Assembly: GCA_040755215.1 (NCBI GenBank)
Contig: JBFMBG010000104.1
Location: forward strand, 1 to 9,492
Length of the DNA stretch: 9,492 bases
From: JAIMBK01 sp040755215
GTDB taxonomy: Bacteria > Bacillota > Desulfotomaculia > Desulfotomaculales > Nap2-2B
Reading direction: 5' to 3'
Below the pieces are notes generated by a model. It worked only from the letters and a program-made list of their open reading frames with translations. It had not been told where the DNA came from and searched no databases. This document shows, piece by piece, positions 6,879 to 9,492 of the stretch. Each line of letters opens with the position of its first letter. The stretch's first letter is position 1. Position numbers and translations under genes: made by a program.

Positions 6879-7400
6879 ATGCAAAAAGAAGTGTTAATCC
6901 GTTACGAACGCTGCCTGGGCTGCCGTTCGTGTGAAATTGCCTGCGCGGTGGTGCACAGCCCGGAAAAAAATTTGTTTGCGGCGGTTAATACCGCTCCACC
7001 GCCAAAAAAGCGCCTTTTTGTGGAGCAGGCAGAGGACAAAAAAATTCCCTTTGTCTGCCGCCACTGTGAAGAGGCCTATTGCATTGACGCCTGCGTAAGC
7101 GGAGCAATGCACCGGACGCCCGACGGGATCGTTACCAACGTTGGCGAGCGGCCCTGCGTTGGTTGCTGGATGTGCGTGATGGTGTGCCCCTACGGCGTGA
7201 TTCAGGCCGAAGATCATAAGCGAGAGGCGCTAAAATGTGACCGCAACTGTTTAAATGAAACTGGAACCCCTGCCTGTGTGGCTGCATGTCCCACCCGTGC
7301 TCTGGTTTTTGAGCCGGTTGATAAATTCAGCAAAGAAAAAAGGCGCGCCTATGCTGCTAAAAATATATTACCAGCTTTAACCAAACCGCCTAACGGGTAA
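6879..7400 (+). CDS. cooF: CooF-type iron-sulfur protein, electron acceptor of CODH
   Basis: A 173-aa DmsB/HycB-like ferredoxin with four predicted [4Fe-4S] clusters that takes electrons from CooS and passes them to a partner enzyme. Cysteine groups are C12-C15-C18-C22, C60-C63-C68-C72, C93-C96-C99-C103 and C120-C124-C133-C137. They pair in the order usual for this family (the first with the last, the second with the third). The last group opens with CX3C (KCDRNC) rather than the more common CX2C. There is no signal or Tat sequence, so the protein is cytoplasmic. It is separated from cooS by only 13 nt with an overlapping ribosome site, so the two are co-expressed. The open frame extends upstream to 6825, but that part lies within cooS and lacks a ribosome site. 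No hydrogenase genes are adjacent; the likely acceptor is the flavoprotein downstream. Confidence 0.93.
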   Translation: MQKEVLIRYERCLGCRSCEIACAVVHSPEKNLFAAVNTAPPPKKRLFVEQAEDKKIPFVCRHCEEAYCIDACVSGAMHRTPDGIVTNVGERPCVGCWMCVMVCPYGVIQAEDHKREALKCDRNCLNETGTPACVAACPTRALVFEPVDKFSKEKRRAYAAKNILPALTKPPNG

Positions 7401-7445
7401 AACAATAGCTGTTTTTAACACCGTTATTTGAAACGATTCTTTCTG

Positions 7446-7467
7446 CAAAAGTGTGCAAGAACTTTTG
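7446..7467 (+). repeat. Inverted repeat upstream of the CoADR-rhodanese gene
   Basis: CAAAAGT (7446-7452) and ACTTTTG (7461-7467) are perfect 7-bp arms around an 8-nt loop in the 107-bp spacer after cooF. No T-tract follows at once. A TAAAAT hexamer (7483-7488) could be a -10 box, but no good -35 is seen at the right distance. It may be an operator or weak RNA hairpin that uncouples the flavoprotein gene from cooSF. Confidence 0.3.
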
Positions 7468-7507
7468 TGTTTCAGTAATGTTTAAAATTTAAATAGGGGG
7501 GTCATCG

Positions 7508-9220
7508 ATGGCGAAAAAGATTGTCATTATCGGCGGTGTGGCCACGGGGCCGAAAGCAGCTGCCAGGGCGCGGCGCCTGGACCCGCGGGCAGAAATTACC
7601 ATCGTTGAGCAGGGTGAATTTTTGTCTTACGCCGGGTGCGGCTTGCCCTTTTATATCGGGGGAGAGGTTAAGGAACATGTTGAACTCATGAACACACCCG
7701 TGGGGGTCGTGCGGGACATTGGATTTTTTAAGAACGTCAAGGACGTCAAGGTACTTACCGGAACCCGCGCCGAATTAATCGACCGGACGGCAAAACAGGT
7801 CCATGTCACCAACCTGGTTACCGGCGAGGAAAGCGTCCTACCCTACGACAAGCTGGTGCTGGCCACAGGCAGCACACCGGTGCGTCCTCCAATCCCTGGC
7901 CTGGATTTAAAAAACGTTTTCACCCTGGGCAATATGGGGGACGCTCTGGCCATCAGGGCGGCAATCGTCAGCGGGGATGTTCGAAAGCTGACCATTATCG
8001 GGGGCGGCATGATCGGCCTGGAACTCGCGGATGCATTGCGGGAGCGGGAAGGCCTGAAAGTGGAAGTGTCGGTAGTTGAGCTTCTGGAACACGTTCTGCC
8101 CGGTCTTTTGGACGCGGACATGGCCAGCCTGGTGGAAAAACACCTCAAGCAAAAAGGAGTTAAGCTATACACCCTGGAAAAGGTCCAGCGCCTGGAAGGC
8201 GAAGACGGGATAGTGCGGCATGTCGTCACAGACAAGAGGACAATTGACGCCGACCTGGTGGTAATTGCTGCCGGTGTACGGCCTAACGTTGAACTGGCGG
8301 TGAAAGCCGGGCTGGCCATCGGTGAGACTGGAGCCATCAAGGTCAACGAATACCTCCAGACCAGCGACCCAGATATCTACGCCGGCGGCGACTGCGCAGA
8401 AAACCTCAATCTTGTTTCTTGCCGCCCCGTTTACACCCCGCTGGGTTCTGTGGCCAACCGTCACGGACGCGTAATCGGCGATAACGTTTCTGGTGGACGC
8501 GACACCTTCCCCGGCGTCCTCGGCACCGGTATCTTGAGGGTGTTTGACTTTACCGTAGCCGGCACCGGGTTAACGGAAAAGGAAGCCAAACGCCTGGGCT
8601 ACCAGGCTGTCTCGATCATTGTGCCGGCTCCCGACCGCGCCCACTTCTTTGCCGGCAGCAAGCCCGTGATCATTAAATTAATTGCCTGTGCGAAAACGAG
8701 AAAACTTTTGGGGGCCCAGATTGTTGGTCCCGGAGACGTAAACAAACGGATTGACGCGGTCGCCGCGGCTCTCACGATGGGAGCCACCGTTGACCAGTCC
8801 GCAATTTTTGACCTGGCCTATGCGCCGCCCTTCTCTACGGCCATGGACCCGCTGGCTCACGCAGCCAACTCCCTGCGCAACAAGCTAAACGGCCTGGCCA
8901 AGTGTATAAACCCCTTGGACTTGAAGGGAAAGCTGGACCGGGGTGAAGATTTCATCCTGCTGGATGTCCGCACGCCCAAAGAGTTTCAGGAAGTACGCCT
9001 GCCGTACAAAAATACGGTATTTATCCCTCTGGGTAAACTCCGCGAGCGCAGCGTCGAGCTGCCGAAAGAAAAGGAGATTATTACCTTCTGCAAGGTCAGC
9101 CTGCGCGGTTACGAGGCGCAACTTATCCTGGAAGGGCTTGGATTTACAAACGTTTGGTTCCTGGAAGGGGGCATCGTGGCCTGGCCTTTTGAATTGGATA
9201 CCAGTCCTTTGCCGTCGTAA
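7508..9220 (+). CDS. CoA-disulfide reductase-like FAD/NAD(P) oxidoreductase with C-terminal rhodanese domain
   Basis: A 570-aa cytoplasmic fusion of the CoADR-RHD type. The FAD motif is IVIIGGVATGPKAAARAR (5-22, a GGVATG variant). YAGCGLPFYIGG carries the redox Cys C44, as in CoA-disulfide reductases and NADH-dependent persulfide reductases. The NAD(P) motif GGGMIG is at 165-170. AGGD of the second FAD contact lies near residue 295. YAPPFSTAMDP, with Y438 in the dimerisation domain, matches the conserved active-site Tyr region. Residues about 472-570 form a rhodanese domain (FILLDVRTPKEFQ... FCKVSLRGYEA) with active-site C528. Known relatives reduce CoA disulfides, CoA persulfides or polysulfide with NAD(P)H. 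The start has AGGGGGGT (7495-7502) at good spacing. Its place after cooSF suggests it takes or gives reducing equivalents in that system. The exact substrate is not determined by sequence. Confidence 0.92.
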   Translation: MAKKIVIIGGVATGPKAAARARRLDPRAEITIVEQGEFLSYAGCGLPFYIGGEVKEHVELMNTPVGVVRDIGFFKNVKDVKVLTGTRAELIDRTAKQVHVTNLVTGEESVLPYDKLVLATGSTPVRPPIPGLDLKNVFTLGNMGDALAIRAAIVSGDVRKLTIIGGGMIGLELADALREREGLKVEVSVVELLEHVLPGLLDADMASLVEKHLKQKGVKLYTLEKVQRLEGEDGIVRHVVTDKRTIDADLVVIAAGVRPNVELAVKAGLAIGETGAIKVNEYLQTSDPDIYAGGDCAENLNLVSCRPVYTPLGSVANRHGRVIGDNVSGGRDTFPGVLGTGILRVFDFTVAGTGLTEKEAKRLGYQAVSIIVPAPDRAHFFAGSKPVIIKLIACAKTRKLLGAQIVGPGDVNKRIDAVAAALTMGATVDQSAIFDLAYAPPFSTAMDPLAHAANSLRNKLNGLAKCINPLDLKGKLDRGEDFILLDVRTPKEFQEVRLPYKNTVFIPLGKLRERSVELPKEKEIITFCKVSLRGYEAQLILEGLGFTNVWFLEGGIVAWPFELDTSPLPS

Positions 9221-9492
9221 GTAATATAGAGGGCTTTAACTCGGGTACAAGCCAAAAGAAGACTTACGAGGACTGACGGGGGGTTGTGAAAATGTTAAGA
9301 TTCCAGGGGGCATCAATTGGTTTTTTGCGGGGAGAGGTTTACAGCCGGGAGTTTGGGCGAAATCTTGAGGCTACCCTGGTGTCGCGACGGGGGACAGGGT
9401 GAACTGGAGGGAAATAGAGGCAAATTCGTTCCGCCTCCGAAGAGTCACCGCACCCGCCCCCTGAAGGAGACGAGCCGGCGGCGCCCAGCGCC
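9221..9492. other. Right-end region with two tiny overlapping reading frames, no recognised gene
   Basis: A 272-nt stretch without a recognisable protein. A G-rich site (9278-9283) precedes ATG 9292, which opens a 36-codon frame ending in TGA at 9400-9402. A GTG at 9399 overlaps that stop (GTGA) and opens a 21-codon frame to TGA at 9462-9464. Neither peptide resembles a family I know. The last ~100 bases are visibly richer in G and C. A weak pairing, GGCTT (9232-9236) with AAGCC (9249-9253), follows the flavoprotein stop but has no T-tract. The region may be the leader of, or a broken start of, a gene continuing past the window. Confidence 0.35.

Noticed and set aside
827..9387. TCGCGACACC at 827-836 is the exact complement of GGTGTCGCGA at 9378-9387, which might mark the ends of a mobile element.
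   Set aside because: Ten-base matches are expected many times by chance in a window of this size. There is no transposase, longer terminal repeat or target duplication.

Overview
The window looks like the chromosome of a strictly anaerobic, probably acetogenic or carboxydotrophic Firmicute of the Moorella / Carboxydothermus / Peptococcaceae type. The basis is a complete anaerobic Ni-Fe carbon monoxide dehydrogenase (CooS) with its ferredoxin CooF, a Wood-Ljungdahl-type methylenetetrahydrofolate reductase (MetF), two flavin pyridine-nucleotide oxidoreductases, many iron-sulfur proteins, G-rich Shine-Dalgarno sites and one TTG start. The taxon is inferred from gene content only. All convincing genes lie on the + strand.

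Layout. Positions 1-811: a NapH-like membrane polyferredoxin, probably with its N-terminus cut off by a one-base frameshift at an A6 run. 812-1152: a long purine-rich spacer with no convincing gene. 1153-2023: metF, whose last ~25 codons are displaced by a single extra base near 1946. 2024-2237: a spacer rich in inverted repeats. 2238-3494: a FAD/NAD(P) oxidoreductase starting at TTG. 3614-4387: an exported protein with a copper-amine-oxidase-N domain, an Excalibur-like calcium motif and a rhodanese domain. 4431-4470: a strong terminator-like hairpin only 20 nt ahead of the next gene. 4491-4844: a small Cys-rich CGGC-domain protein. 5003-6865: cooS. 6879-7400: cooF. 7508-9220: a CoA-disulfide-reductase-like flavoprotein fused to a rhodanese domain. 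9221-9492: no recognisable gene, only two tiny overlapping reading frames.

How the genes may work together. CooS oxidises CO to CO2 and passes electrons to CooF. The CooS-CooF-flavoprotein arrangement is known from CODH clusters in which the flavoprotein is thought to make NAD(P)H. Here the flavoprotein next to cooF is a CoADR-rhodanese fusion, a type linked to CoA-disulfide, persulfide or polysulfide reduction. A second rhodanese, apparently exported, lies upstream. The set is therefore compatible with CO oxidation coupled to sulfane-sulfur reduction or protection. That coupling is an inference; the individual gene calls are much firmer. MetF and the polyferredoxin at the left end fit a methyl-branch and electron-transfer context.

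Two of eight genes show apparent one-base insertions in or beside short A runs. Either the assembly has indel errors or these genes are decaying. The open, conserved sequence beyond the metF shift favours sequencing error or a very recent mutation.
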